DNA from: Coix lacryma-jobi var. lacryma-jobi
Taxonomy: Eukaryota > Streptophyta > Magnoliopsida > Poales > Poaceae
Direction of reading: 5' to 3'
Assembly: GCA_009763385.1 (NCBI GenBank)
Contig: CM019831.1
Span: 88,943,845 to 89,007,844 of the forward strand
Length of the DNA stretch: 64,000 nt
Shown: piece by piece, positions 44,129 through 56,395 of the stretch
Layout: each line of letters begins with the position of its first letter
Numbering within the stretch: position 1 is the stretch's first letter
Translations under genes and position numbers: made by a program
The notes under the pieces: model-generated
The model's database searches: none
Told to the model about the DNA's origin: nothing
What the model saw: only the letters and a program-made list of their open reading frames with translations

Positions 44129-47100
44129 AAACGGTTGGAGGACATTTGGTTGGTGGATTCCGGTTGCTCGAGGCACATGACCGGAAACGCCAAGTGGTTC
44201 TCCAGCCTTAGCCCTGTTGCCGGAAAGGAGTACATAACCTTCGGCGACAATAGTAAAGGTAAGGTGTTGTCTCGCGGATCGGTGCGGGTTAATGAGCACT
44301 TTGTGTTGCGCGATGTTGCTCTTGTTTCTAACCTGCATTTTAACTTGCTTTCTGTTTCACAACTTTTTGATGATGACTACGAGATTCGTTTTAAACCGAA
44401 CCTTAGTCGCATCTTAGATCCTCAAGGCGATCTTGTATGTCTGATTTCGCCCTTTGGGAAAGTCTTTCGTGCGAATTTCTCGGAGTCGTTTGGTTCTTCT
44501 CGCTGTCTTTTGGCTAGTCCTTCTTCCTCCGATCTTTGGAAGTGGCATAGGAGGCTCGGTCATTTAAGCTTCGACTTGCTTGCAAGACTTAGCTCACTTG
44601 GCCTAATCCGAGGATTGCCCAAGCTTTCGATGGAGAAGGATCTAGTTTGCCATTCTTGTAGACATGGGAAGATGGTTGCCGCTCCCCACCATCCAGTGAC
44701 TAAGGTCATGACCTCGCACCCTGGAGAGCTTTTACATATGGACCTTGTTGGTCCGGCTCGGGTGAGCTCGGTTGGTGGCAAGTGGTATGTTTTGGTTGTT
44801 GTTGATGACTTTTCGAGGTATTCGTGGGTCTTCTTTTTGACTGAGAAGACTGAGACTTTCTTCTTCGCTCGCAATCTGATTTTGCGTCTTCAGAACGAGT
44901 TCCCTTTGAACTCGATGCGAGCTATTAGAAGTGATAATGGTTCCGAATTCAAAAATTCGGATTTTGAGAAGTTTTGTAACCGCTTTGGTTTGGAGCATCA
45001 GTTTTCTTCCCCCTACACACCACCCCAAAATGGTGTTGTAGAGAGGAAGAATCGGACCCTTGTTGAGATGGCCAGGACGATGCTCGATGAGCATAGGACT
45101 CCCAGGCGCTATTGGGCCGAAGCTATAAACATTGCATGCTACATTTCAAATCGCATTTTTCTGAGAGCCTTTTTGAAGAAGACTTCTTATGAGTTGCGTT
45201 TTGGTCGCCAGCCCAAGGTGAGTTATTTTAGAGTCTTCGGTTGCCACTGTTTTATTTTGAAAAAGGGGAACCTGGACAAGTTTGAGTCTCGATCTTCTGA
45301 CGGGGTATTTTTGGGTTATGGCACTCACACGAGAGCATATCGTGTACTTAACCTTGATACTAACCGAGTCATGGAGACATCAGATGTCACCTTCGACGAG
45401 ACTCTTGTTTCTCCTTCTTCTCGTTTTGAGCGTGCAGGTGATCATGAGGTTGGAGAGCCTCTTTTTGATGACGAGGACGAGGGTGCTGAAGGTATGGATG
45501 ATCCAGCACCCACTCCACCTGCCGCGCCGCAAAGAGCGGCCTCGACGACGACTCACGGCCCCGACACCTCTTCTTCCTGGGGGCCGTGGGATCCTCCACC
45601 TCGTGCGGTACCTTTTGTACCCGGGGTGGAACCAGCTGCTGATGAGGGGGAGGTCACTTCATCCCGGGAGGCGCCACGACACATCCAGCGCCAGCACCCC
45701 CCTCAGCAGATGATCGGCGATATCGGCGAGCGAGTCACTCGCTCCAGGTCACAGCACATCTCTCACTTCGCTCACTCTGCTTTTGTTGCTAATTTTGAGC
45801 CCCGAGATGTTGGACACGCTTTGACGGATCTGGATTGGGTCAATGCCATGCATGAGGAGTTAGAAAACTTTGAGAGAAATCGGGTTTGGGTTCTAGTTCC
45901 ACCTCCACCTGACTGTAAACCTATTGGGACAAAATGGGTTTTCAAAAACAAGCAAGGAGAGGATGGCCACGTTGTTAGAAACAAGGCCCGCCTTGTAGCG
46001 AAAGGCTATAGTCAGAAGGAGGGGATAGATTATGAGGAGACGTTTGCTCCTGTAGCTCGTTTGGAGGCTATTAGGATACTCTTGGCTTTTGCTGCATCCA
46101 AAGGTTTCAAACTGTTTCAAATGGATGTCAAGAGTGCCTTCTTAAACGGCTACATAGAGGAGGAGGTTTATGTTGAGCAACCCCCCGGTTTTGAAAATCC
46201 CAAGTTTCCAAACCATGTCTTTAAACTTCACAAAGCTTTATATGGTTTGAAACAAGCCCCTAGAGCCTGGTATGATAGGTTAAAAACCTTTTTGCTTGCT
46301 AAGGGTTTTAAAATGGGATGTGTAGATAAGACGCTCTTTCTCCTCCGGCAAGGCAAAGACACGCTCTTGGTCCAGATTTACGTGGATGATATCATTTTCG
46401 GTGGTTCTTCTCACGCTTTGGTTGCCAAGTTTGCAGATACTATGAGCAGGGAGTTCGAGATGAGCATGATGGGCGAGCTGACATTCTTTCTCGGGTTGCA
46501 AATTAAGCAATCCCGGGAGGGGACATTTGTGCACCAGGGCAAGTACACGAAGGACTTGCTGAAGCGGTTCGATATGGGTGAGGCCAAGCCCGTTCCAACA
46601 CCCATGTCGACGATGACTGCCCTGGATGCGGATGTGGATGGAGAAGCAATGGACCAGAAGGAGTACCGCAGCATGATCGGTTCGCTACTCTACCTGACGG
46701 CGACACGCCCGGACATTCAGTTCGCGGTGTGTCTGTGCGCGCGCTTTCAGGCGTCGCCGCGCACTTCTCACCGTCAGGCAGTGAAACGCATCTTCAGGTA
46801 CCTTCGTTTCACACCTGAATTCGGGATTTGGTATTCTGCTTCCTCCACCCTCTCGCTTTGCGGTTATTCCGATGCCGATTTTGCTGGTTGTCGCATTGAG
46901 CGCAAGTCCACTTCTGGGACTTGCCAATTTATTGGATCTTCTCTTGTTTCGTGGTCTTCTCGCAAGCAGTCTAGTGTCGCCCAGTCTACCACGGGGCTGA
47001 GTATGTTGCTGCGGCTAGCTGCTGTTCCCAGTTACTCTGGATGATGGCCACTTTGCGTGATTTTGGTTTGAGTTTTTCTCGAGTGCCTTTGCTTTGTGAC

Positions 47101-47322
47101 TGCACGAGTGCTATTAGCGTTGCTAAGAACCCCGTGCTTCACTCGAAAACCAAACACATTGATGTGCGCTTTCATTTCTTGCGAGACCACCAGGAGAAGG
47201 GTGATATCGACCTTCGCCATGTCGATACTCATCACCAACTGGCTGATATTTTCACCAAGCCTTTAGACGAATCAACCTTTAATAGGTTAAGGGGTGAGCT
47301 TGGTGTGTGTTTCCCCTTTTAG
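44129..47322 (+). pseudogene. pol: Copia pol: protease, integrase, RT, RNase H (one frameshift)
   Basis: Pol lies in a different frame from gag, just after a TAG at 44126. From M at 44135: protease VDSGCSRHM at about 7-15; integrase HHCC (WHRRLGH...CHSC) at about 137-176 with catalytic D203, D267 and E303 (VERKNRT); RT from about 590 with QMDVKSAFLNG and YVDD at 749-752; RNase H after 850 with GYSDADFAG. A one-base deletion near 46995, in the segment after QSSVAQSTT, shifts the frame so the ORF stops at 47044; the proper end continues from 47041 to 47322 (HIDVRFHFLRDH, HQLADIFTKPL). All other catalytic motifs look sound. Acts in the cytoplasmic particle and nucleus as the element's replication machinery; inactive here as written. 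Confidence 0.92.
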
Positions 47323-48885
47323 ATGGGGGAAGCATTTTGAGTTGTATCCTAGTCTGACTCTTTTACTTAGATCTTCTTTTCTGTTGCATTTTAGCATACA
47401 CATTTACATTCTGAGCTTCATGTTTATAATCACTAGAATGTAACTATCCTCTGTTTAGTATGCTCCGATGCTTATGATTGATGCTTGTAGCTTATGCTCC
47501 CTAATACATGTTATGAGTTGAGCTATTTTTTAAATGGTGAAGTTGCTTAATGTATATAATCTGGAAATGTTCACCATTGAGATATGCAACTAGCATGTGT
47601 AGGGTGTGTTGAGTCCATTCCTGCTTTTCATATATGCTAGGTTGCTATGTCTCTAGTTCTGAGTCATTCACTCGCTTGGTCTGTTCATATCATGTTTAAA
47701 ATTTGAACCAAGTTTAGTGAATTGAAAAGATCGAGATGGGATTGCTTGTCAACACATCACGGTATCGAGACGGTTTCTCATTGCACTTTGAGTTAAACTT
47801 GAGCCGTGTAGTGTATGACCGAAACCGTAGCTTTAAGCTTCTGATTGCTTTGGCATAGGCTTCGCTTGGTTGAAAAGTTAGGCAAAGACAAGCTTTCAAC
47901 CTCTCGCAATCACATGCTAAATAGTTGAACTTGTGAATTCTTTACCGCTGCAACTCCGATATAAAACTGAAATCACAAGTATATGCTTCATTCCTATGCA
48001 TGATGATTGAACTTTGCTAGGGGTAGTTCACCTTGTATACATGTTTAGCACTTGTCTGGATTCCTATCTATACATGTGTAGTGCTATTTTGATGGTGACT
48101 ATCTTTTTGGCTAAAAACTGCTCACTTTCTCATATGCTTCATATTTCGTATGTGTGATCAGTTTGAGCCTTCGCTATTTGAGTGCTTAGTTGTGCCATTG
48201 GAGCTATACCGACTAGAGCATTTTTGCACTCTTTTGACTATATGCCTGAAGCTGCTAACTTGCATTTCTAACTTCATATGCATTTTGGAAGGGGGAGCTG
48301 TGTTGGCTCAAGAGAAGAGTTTATGCTTGATAAGTGCATTTTCAACTAAGGGGGAGAGTTTTTGCAAATCATATGTCTCCTGGAGTTCAACTAAGGGGGG
48401 AGCTTTTGCTAAGGGGGAGTCCCGGGTTGCTTGCACGTGTCGAGGGGAGTTTTGCTAGTTGTGTTGAGCCGTTGCCTCTGTCTTGAGGGACTAGCAACAT
48501 TTTCCTCATTTGGCGTCGAGGTTGATTTTGATTGGTTCGGAGACCTTTCGGTTGTTTTTCAATTGGTTCAGAGTGGTTTTCGTGCTAGTTGTGTTGAGCC
48601 TCTGTGCCTCTATCTTGAGGGACTAGCATTTTGCCATTTTTAGCTCTGATTTCCAATTGGTATTTTGCTAGCGGTGTTGAGCCTGTTCTACCTCTTCTTG
48701 AGGGCTAGCTTTGCTTTGCTTGGTTGCGTCGAGCCGTTGCCCATGTCTTTGGGGACCAAGTTTTTGCTTCTTCCACTTGACCTTCTTCGGCTTTGCTATG
48801 CTTTTGGGTCATTTGGTCGAGTTCTCTTCTTTCTTTTCTCTTTCTCTCATTATGATTTGTGTGAGTAGTTGACAATGCACTCATC
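47323..48885 (+). other. Copia 3' untranslated region with purine runs and degenerate repeats
   Basis: No env-like ORF is found: the longest frame is 102 codons without features. Three extra purine runs (aagggggagag, aaggggggag, aagggggagtc) lie at 48342-48422, resembling the true polypurine tract. From about 48455 to 48760 four degenerate units built on ttgtgttgagccgttgcctc and cttgagggactagca repeat roughly every 130 bases. Confidence 0.75.
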
Positions 48886-48896
48886 AAGGGGGAGAT
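48886..48896 (+). other. Copia polypurine tract
   Basis: The run aagggggagat immediately precedes the 3' LTR start TGCGGATACATGGG. Confidence 0.85.
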
Positions 48897-50880
48897 TGCG
48901 GATACATGGGTGTATGCCGAGTCTCTGAGTGATGAGTGATTGTCAACGGGTTTGATCGCATGTTCTCTGGCTTGTGTTGTGCAGGTGTCGAGCACGGAGA
49001 CAGTGATCGAGGGCAAGGTGAAGGTCAAGTTGAGACGTGTCGTGCCGATGGACTGGGTGCGATGAAGGATGGGCGTGCCGTGCGGCGGACGTGCCATGCC
49101 GATGGATCGAGCAGTGAAGGGCGGACGTGAGGCTTGGACTGAGGGACCGCAGTGCCTGAGGATCAGCTGTGGTGGCTGGCAGCCTAGGACAGCGACGAGC
49201 GGAGACTTGCGGGGCACGGTGTTGCTCGGGTCGAGGACCTGGGGACACGTGTCGGTGGACGGGGTGCACGGGCCGTGCATCCCCTCCACGACGTCGGTTT
49301 GGTGGCTGAGCCAGCGAAAAACCACCGGTGGACGGTTTCCAGGTTTGGGCCTCAAAACCTGGGTGCTGAGGGTTTCCGAGTTTGGCCACAAAACTCGGGC
49401 TAAGGACGGTTTCCAGGTTTGGGTTTCAAAACCTGGGCGCGGATGGTTTGCTGAGTTTGGCCTCAAAACTCAGACGCTGGTGGGCTGGTTTCCCGGTTTG
49501 GGCCTCAAAACCGGGGGATAGCTGGAAAAGGCTGGTTTCCCGGTTTGGGCCACAAAACCGGGGGTGCAGAGCGAGGGCGGCACGTGGCGGCAATCGGAAG
49601 GTTGCGTGGAGGCAACGCGGACGACTTGTGCGGGCGTGGCCGTCGGATCTACCTACCACTTGAGTTGGTCCAGAATAACCTTAGGGTTTAGCTGGTTCGC
49701 TCTGTAATTAGAATAGAGAGGGGTAGAGTAGGAAATAGACTTAGTCTAGAATAGGATAAGTAGTCAGGGGAGACACCCTCCTCCCACATCTCAGTCATTT
49801 GCTCTTTCACACTTAGGGTTTCTTGCTCTCCCATCCCCTGCTGTAGCTTGCTGAGATCCGCAGAGAAACTTGACTCTGTGTACTGGTGATTTTGAGGAAA
49901 GGAGGCCGTAACCTCCTTTGTCGTAGCGTGTGTTTGCGCTTCGGCTGCAAGATCGTGGTTGTGATTCGCGTTTCATTGGTGTTCTTCGCGGAATCCTTTT
50001 TCTCCACGTTCTTCCCGTCGCTTGATCTCTTTGGTTGGTTCATCTTTTGCAAAACCGTTTGAACCAAGTTGTTCTAGATCATGAGGCACTTCTTTCCACC
50101 GAAGGAATTAACCTCTAACCTCACGGTCTAGGAGATCGATCGATTTTTGTTTTGGATCGTGTTTTTGCTTCCTTGTCCCGAAATTTCTTGATTCACCGAT
50201 TTGGAGTTAGGTTCGAGCCATGATCTCTTAGAGATAGCTCACTAACATCCTTGTGACCCCTCAGACCGAATCCCAGGCCTAGAGCTTTTGATTCGGAGGA
50301 AATCGGGTTGAATCATCAAAGAACCGCACAGTTTTCGGGGGCATCGGACGCTGACACGGGAGCATCGGACGCTAGGGTTCTAAGCGTCGGACGCTCCGGT
50401 GACGCGTGTCACTTTCTGAGCGTTTGTAGTGACATCGGACGCTAGGCATCGGACGCGTCTGTTGGCCATCGGACGCGCCGGAGCCAAAGCATCGGACGCT
50501 GGTTGTTCACTGTTCACAGCATCCGATGGTGGAACAGTAAGGTTCCCGAGAGGCAGTTTTCGCATCGGACGCGTCCGGTGGTCTGGCATCGGACGCAGGC
50601 AGCATCCGATGCTACTGTTTTCACACGGTTTTGTCCGCGGTTCGCTCGTTCATTGACGGAATTGATTTCTGTCTTTGCGTTGGCTTTCTAGAGTTGTCTA
50701 GTGTCCCGCTGTGCTTCTTGGAAGCATCCACCCTACCTCTAGGGTCGTGGACATTTGCAAGCTCTAGGGTTTGCTTCTGGGGTTTATTCTTGGGACAGTG
50801 GCTACTAGTTTCCGTAAGGAAAATTTGAAGCTCCCATTCACCCCCCTCTGGTCGCTTTCTGAGTGCTTCTCGGTCCTTCA
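48897..50880 (+). repeat. Copia 3' LTR
   Basis: This 1,984-bp LTR matches the 5' LTR throughout, including both internal arrays (hairpins at about 49338-49566, GCATCGGACGC words at 50341-50613). It is followed by the target copy aatat. Confidence 0.93.
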
Positions 50881-51036
50881 AATATGACGGCTGGGTCCCA
50901 TCTGTAATCCTCTGTTTTACCAAGTTGGAACACCAAGTTGTTGGAGATAGCTCTTTTTTCACTTGCTAAATAAAATAGCAACTTGCTAAAACTCAAGATA
51001 TACCAAGTGAAATTTACCAAGTTCTTGGAGATGCTC

Positions 51037-51548
51037 TAAGCTTCCAGTCAGTGTGCTGTCTATGATAGATAACCCACTGTACTACTTTTGGTTGTTAGAT
51101 TAGCATGTCTCACTTTCATTGAGCTGTATTTTGTTCGGGCATATATATTGAGCCATTGTATGCTTGATATGCTCCTCTAGACTTGATCACAAGCTGCAAT
51201 CATGAATTACTTCTATATTCATGTACGCACATGCACTCAGAATCGTTATCTTTTGCCCATTTTTTAATCTTTTCAGAGTTAAGAGCTGACACAATTAGCT
51301 TTATTGAACTTTAAAAACATCTAATTTTATGATTATATTTGTTCTTGGCTTAAAACAGCTATTTTGGATGCAGCGTAAGAGCAGGTCAGAAGCACGTGGC
51401 CAAATTTATATAGGAAATTGATGTTCTCTTTACAAAATCAGCTTTGAAGTCCACATTTTGCATCAATTCTAATATCTTCCAAATGGGAAATAATGGTCAT
51501 TAGTTTCACAGTTAACTCATACACCCATATAGCTCGAGTCTGTTGCTA
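51037..51548. other. Duplicated flank, right part (copy D2)
   Basis: Starting with the taa target copy of the Harbinger-like element, this repeats about 351-863 of D1. No gene is recognised. Confidence 0.85.
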
Positions 51549-54500
51549 CACTACAACAGAATTGGGCTTTGGGCCCGGTCGGCAAGGGCCTTTAGCCCCG
51601 GTTGCCGAGCCGGGACTAAGCTTCCAGGACTAAAGCCCCCCCCCCCTTTAGTCCAGGCTCCGGTCATCGGAGCTAAAGCCCCCCCCTTTAGTCCCAGTTG
51701 GTAATACCAGCCGGGACTAAAGGGTGCTGCCAGCGGTGCACCGCAGCAGCACCCTTCAGCCCCGGCTGGTATTACCAGCCGGGACTAAAGGGTCCCCTGG
51801 TTTTCCTTTTTATTTTCATTTCAGTTCTGTTTTTTGTTTGTTTATTATTTAATAGGTTTTCCAATATATATTCTTTGTTGCTAATATATCATAACACAAT
51901 AAGCTTATTGCATGCATATATAATTGAACTATAGAACTACATATATATATATAAATATATGTACATAAAATTACAAGCAATATACATATAGAAGTTGTCC
52001 AATATCTATCTACACAAGTTTGTACTCCAAAGTTAGTACTGTAAACCTATTACAAGTTGTACTTGTGGCAGAACCTCCTAAATTAAGTGGCCCACATGCA
52101 CCCATCATTGTCCCTAAGGACCTTTGATCGGCATGCATGAGTTCCAAATGACTTAAGAGGTCTGTCGGGTGTCCTCTGGAAACCCGAATCATCACGTTAC
52201 ATTCTTTCCAGGATAATCCCTCATCAAGCATCACAGTATTACAACAGTTTTATAGATAGATAAATCAGAGTAACAGCGGAAAGATTATAATACATAGATT
52301 AAAACTTATGTTTAAAGTTTACATCACCAAAGTACTTATTACATAACTTGTTCGGAACTTTATATTACACAACTCATTCAAAGAGATTACTTGCCCAAGG
52401 TCACACATCAGAATCGTTATCACTTTCTTCTACCAGAGTGAAGTAGCATTGTCCATCAAAAGGTGGATCCATGTACTCACCTGCAACAAGGGTTAACAAA
52501 CCCTGAGTACAAAAGTACTCAACAAGACTTAACCGACTAGAAAAGAGGAGAAGACTCAGGAATGAGAGGCTTAGGAAGTCAAGGTAAGGCTTAAGCAAAA
52601 TCAAGTATTTTGCAACAAAAAGCATTTTTGTAAACCTTGTTTTATTTTGGAAAGATTTCCGTATTTCTCAATTCTTCATTGTTCAAGATTCATTTTATCT
52701 TTCAAAAACATCCCTAGTTGAGAACCACTCTCCGATGACAGTCGAAGACTAAGTCTCCATAACCGAGGAGCAACGTTAATCCGGATAAAGAATACTCAGC
52801 TGAGGATCCCTATTCACACGGCATATGTAGCACCCAAGCTTGCATAGGCCAACCCGTCTACCAGGATTCCTCCAAGATTGGGCCCGGTCCTACGCCACCC
52901 AGAAGTACAGTACACCACTCTTATCCAGGTACGACGACCACGTGGTACAAGCTACTTCCGCCATCTCTCCACTCCCAGTGCGCGGATTTGTCGGTCCCAA
53001 TAAAGGATTCCTCGGAGCCAGAGCTTTCCGTAGTATGTGAATAGTTGCAAGTCTTGACCAGCAGGCTCCCATACGGATGGTCCCTAATTTTTCCGCCAGA
53101 AACTGTACCTTGGTTATATCTCACCCAAGTGTAACAGTCCTGTCAGTTTTTTTTTTCAACCCTGTCCCGGTCGGGTGTCAGCTGTTGAGTCCCGGACTAC
53201 AACATGACGGCACCGTACGCTAGGACAACCTCTCCTAGCCATTGACTAGGTACGGATCAGATACTTAGCCAACAGTCGGGAGTAAAACCAAATTCCCATA
53301 AATATTCTTTAAGTGATCACACTTTTAAAATTGGCATTTTTGCAAATCTATTGTATAGCATCACTAAGCATTTGCAAATAGTTTTTAAACAAGGCAGGTG
53401 GATCTTCAGGTGGAGGTAAACAGTGCAAGGAGTAGGCCATCACACAACTCTTATAACCTAATGCAGTAGTTTATCTTAACAACATTTTAATAAAAACCTT
53501 TATAAAACAAGTAAAGGTTAAAAGCACCGGGGCTTGCCTTGAGAATCGGTGAAGTCCGAAGATTCTGAAAAACAAGAAAGGTCTGCACCCTCAGGAGAAA
53601 TCCACTGAGAGTTAGGGCCTCCTGAAGCGGGATCTACACGTAGAAGTGCATATGCATGAGTAATGAGATGCTTATGATATGATCAGGGTAAAGATGGAAA
53701 TTTTCTTAGCTATAACCTTTACAGAGTACAACTTTCCATCACGGTAAAGTTGCAAACCAACAAAACCACTTTAGCTATTAAAAACACTAAACAAGTTTTA
53801 TTATTTTCTGATAAAAGCAACTTACAAGCAAATAAAAAGGGTATTTGTATAAAGGAAACCCATAACCAGGGAGCAAATCTTGCTAGTTTCCCATTGGTTG
53901 TCAACAAATCCAAAAGTCACACAAATCTACAGGGATCAACTATTTTTATTTAATTTATTAACCATTTAATTAACCTTTATTTAAACACTAAGCATACTTT
54001 GTCAAACAGAGATGAAATTGAAACATGAAGGTGTATATCAGTGATTATAAACTTCTCATGTCAAATTTCATAAACAACAGAGCTATAGATTAGTTATAGC
54101 AAAAAACAACAAAACTGATTACTGTCCATAAGGCCACAAAAAGAAAAACTTGAAACGAGCCTAACTGGGCTTTCGGCCCAAGCCAACTCGGCCCAGCGTG
54201 GCGCGAGCGCACGGCGGTGAGTGAGGGTGCGTTCGCTCGAGGCCCGGCTCCAGCGAGACAGCGCCCGAGGGTCCGCTCGAGGCCTAGCTCGAGGCTCGGG
54301 CGATACGTTGCGCACGTGCCCGCTCGAGGCTTAGGTCGAGGCTCGGGCGAGACGGAAAAAACGCTCGTCCGTCCGAGGCCTAGCTCGGGCGGGGACAGCA
54401 AACACGTTCGCCTGAGGCTCGGCTCGACCGAAGTGGTGTGTCCTGACAGCTTTGCAGAAAAGCCCTTCGGCTTGCGCTAAAACAACCCGCAGTCCATGGC

Positions 54501-56395
54501 GCTATTCACCTGAGTCTTGGACTTTACAACCAACACCCTGGAACTTCTCATCTTTACAACGAGGAGGGTCCTCGACCATGGCGGCGCGTATGGCGATGAA
54601 CCGAGCGGCGGCGTGACTTACGCCGGCCAACTCTGGCCACTAGAGACCCAACGGACGCAAGCATCAGCACCGGCAAGCCCACCGCAATCGATTGAGCCCC
54701 TAACCCTAAACTCTACTGCTTCGGCGAGGTCTGGCCACGCACGCGGCGGATTGGATCTCGGCACAGCCGTTCCGGCGAACCTAGGCTGGTAGCCAGTGAA
54801 CGAAGAAGCTAGGAAGGTGTAGAAGCTCACCCTGGTGCTGATGGTGAGTCGGTTTGAGCGGAGGTTGCTCGGAAAGTAGGCCGTCCACGGAGCAGTGGCC
54901 TTCGGCGGTAAACTCCGGCGAAGACGACGTTTGTTCCGGTAAAACCTGAGCACCAGACAAGGAACCTCGAGCCGATGAAGCTCTTTGGGATCAAGACGAA
55001 ACACAAACACGAGACAGAGAGAGTGGAGAAGTGCTTGGTGAGCTGACCACGGTGAGGTCGAGCTCGGCGGCGCTTTCTGCTCGGCGGGAGAAAAACCGGC
55101 GAGTATGAGCTCTCTGGTGCAAAGAAATGGAGAGGGATAGGTCTGGGGAGATGCGCAAAGAAGTGAAGTACTTATAGGCGCGGTGAAAAAGGATGGGAAA
55201 GACTGGAGATGGTGAATCTGGAGGTTTGACCGGATTGTTCCCGTCGGTACCTTGGTGGCAAACATGGCGACGACGAGCTCAGAGGTGACGCCACGACGCG
55301 AGGAAGAGTGCCAGCAGCAGCTTAACTTGGCCACGAACTCGGTCGCGCGTTTCTTCGGGAGAAGTCACCGTCCACGCACGAGAGCAGGGCGATCAAAAGA
55401 TCGGCCTTGCTGCCGCCATGAACAGGAGCAAGAACTTATCCCCCCCCTTTCCCAAATCTACCCTTTTCAAATTTTGAAATTACTTAGGATTTTTTAATAT
55501 AAGCTGAAAATATGCCAAAATATCAAATGCCTCAGAATTCAATACTGAACATCTTTCATTTTTGCAAGATACCCAAAATATGCTCAGATTTTGAATTAGG
55601 ATTTGAATACAAAAGAGGACAAAAAGGGCAAAAGAGGACTTTTACAATTACTTTGATTTCACAAGAACACTGAAAAACATTAAACACCAAAGTTGTTCCT
55701 AAATAGAAATAGAGCAACTTGCTTTTTAAAGCATACCCAAATTCTTTCAAAATTTTGATTTATAGAAAAGGGGATAAAATAGGGTTTTTGAATTATTTAA
55801 ACTATTTATTTGAATTCTAACCAAAATCTAATTTATACCTCAATGATGACTTGAATCATGACTCAAATACACCTTTGAGACATAAACCAAAGTTTGGTCC
55901 AAAACTTCACTACTATAAAAGAAATTACTATAGCACCCCAAATACAAATAAAGCACTAATTACCAAATAAGAAAGCATAAACTAGGATTTAACTTAAGCA
56001 CTCTTTTATCAACTAAACACAAGCATAAAATAATAAACTTGTTTAGTGAATGCATATCCCGTTTATCACTCAAATGAAATGCCAGTGCATATGATGACAT
56101 GCCAGGTTTTAGTTTGCTTACACAGAGTGTTACAGTACTCAATCTAAAGATCTACAGGGCATACAAATGATCATCATTGTTTGGAATCAACGACTCGTTG
56201 GTATTATAGTAGAACTCGCCGTTTGGATTTCTGACTTGTTCCCGAAGAAATCGTGCTATTGTCTCTTATATTGCTTTCAATTGGCCTTGTAGCATCACTT
56301 TTGCTTCAACCATTCAGTCTTCAATTGGAATTAAAGAAGATATTAGTTATATCTATATTATCAATATTAAGTCAATAAAAAATGAAAAGAAACAT
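51549..56395. mobile_element. CACTA transposon end, copy D2 (interrupted by a solo LTR)
   Basis: It starts CACTACAACAGAATTGGG and carries GGGACTAAAG subterminal repeats. Relative to D1 it has an extra block around 51680-51750, including the inverted pair ggtaataccagccgggacta / agccccggctggtattacca. A Tekay-related solo LTR interrupts it at 52064-56134; the rest is 56140-56395. The second terminus is missing, as in D1, because the family-2 LTR begins at 56396. Confidence 0.78.
52064..56134 (-). mobile_element. Solo LTR of a Tekay-related gypsy
   Basis: A 4,071-bp LTR begins TGTGGCAGAACC and ends GTGTTACA, flanked by gtact (52059-52063 and 56135-56139). The empty site is readable in D1 near 2880. 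It is homologous to the Tekay LTRs at 7414 and 17933 over most of its length, in the same orientation (for example the stretch around ttgactaggtacggatcaga), but clearly diverged, so it is a different family or subfamily. It includes a GC-rich array of cgaggcctagctcgaggctc at 54217-54420. ORFs up to 238 codons (54618-55334) have no recognised domain. No internal region is left. Confidence 0.88.

Larger units (their letters stand above)
39456..50880 (+). mobile_element. Maximus/SIRE-type copia retrotransposon, 11.4 kb
   Basis: The element is bounded by TGCGGATACATGGG...GGTCCTTCA LTRs and target duplication aatat (39451-39455 and 50881-50885). Order: 5' LTR, tRNA-iMet primer site, gag, pol (protease, integrase, RT, RNase H: the copia order), a 1.57-kb 3' untranslated region, polypurine tract, 3' LTR. 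By eye the LTRs differ at about 22 sites in 1,983 (about 1.1 percent), mostly transitions, so it is young. Two amber codons in gag and one frameshift in RNase H disable it. A long gag with two zinc knuckles fits the Maximus/SIRE (Opie-like) lineage. Confidence 0.94.
38764..51036. mobile_element. Harbinger-like non-autonomous element, split by copia
   Basis: The termini GAGCATCTTCAACAACTC and its partner, ending aagttcttggagatgctc, form an imperfect inverted repeat. They are flanked by taa (38761-38763 and 51037-51039). The empty site ccctaagcttcc is seen in D1 at 350-361. Without the nested copia and its extra target copy the element is about 840 bp. The left arm repeats tccaacaactcactaaatca about 59 bases apart. 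It has no transposase. Its inner part is a GC-rich, gene-like fragment. Confidence 0.82.

Noticed and set aside
47323..48885. Envelope-like ORF expected in some SIRE-type elements
   Set aside because: The longest frame is 102 codons with no signal peptide, membrane segment or coiled coil.
54618..55334. 238-codon ORF in the Tekay-like solo LTR as a gene
   Set aside because: No motif; it lies inside an LTR defined by perfect ends and target duplication.
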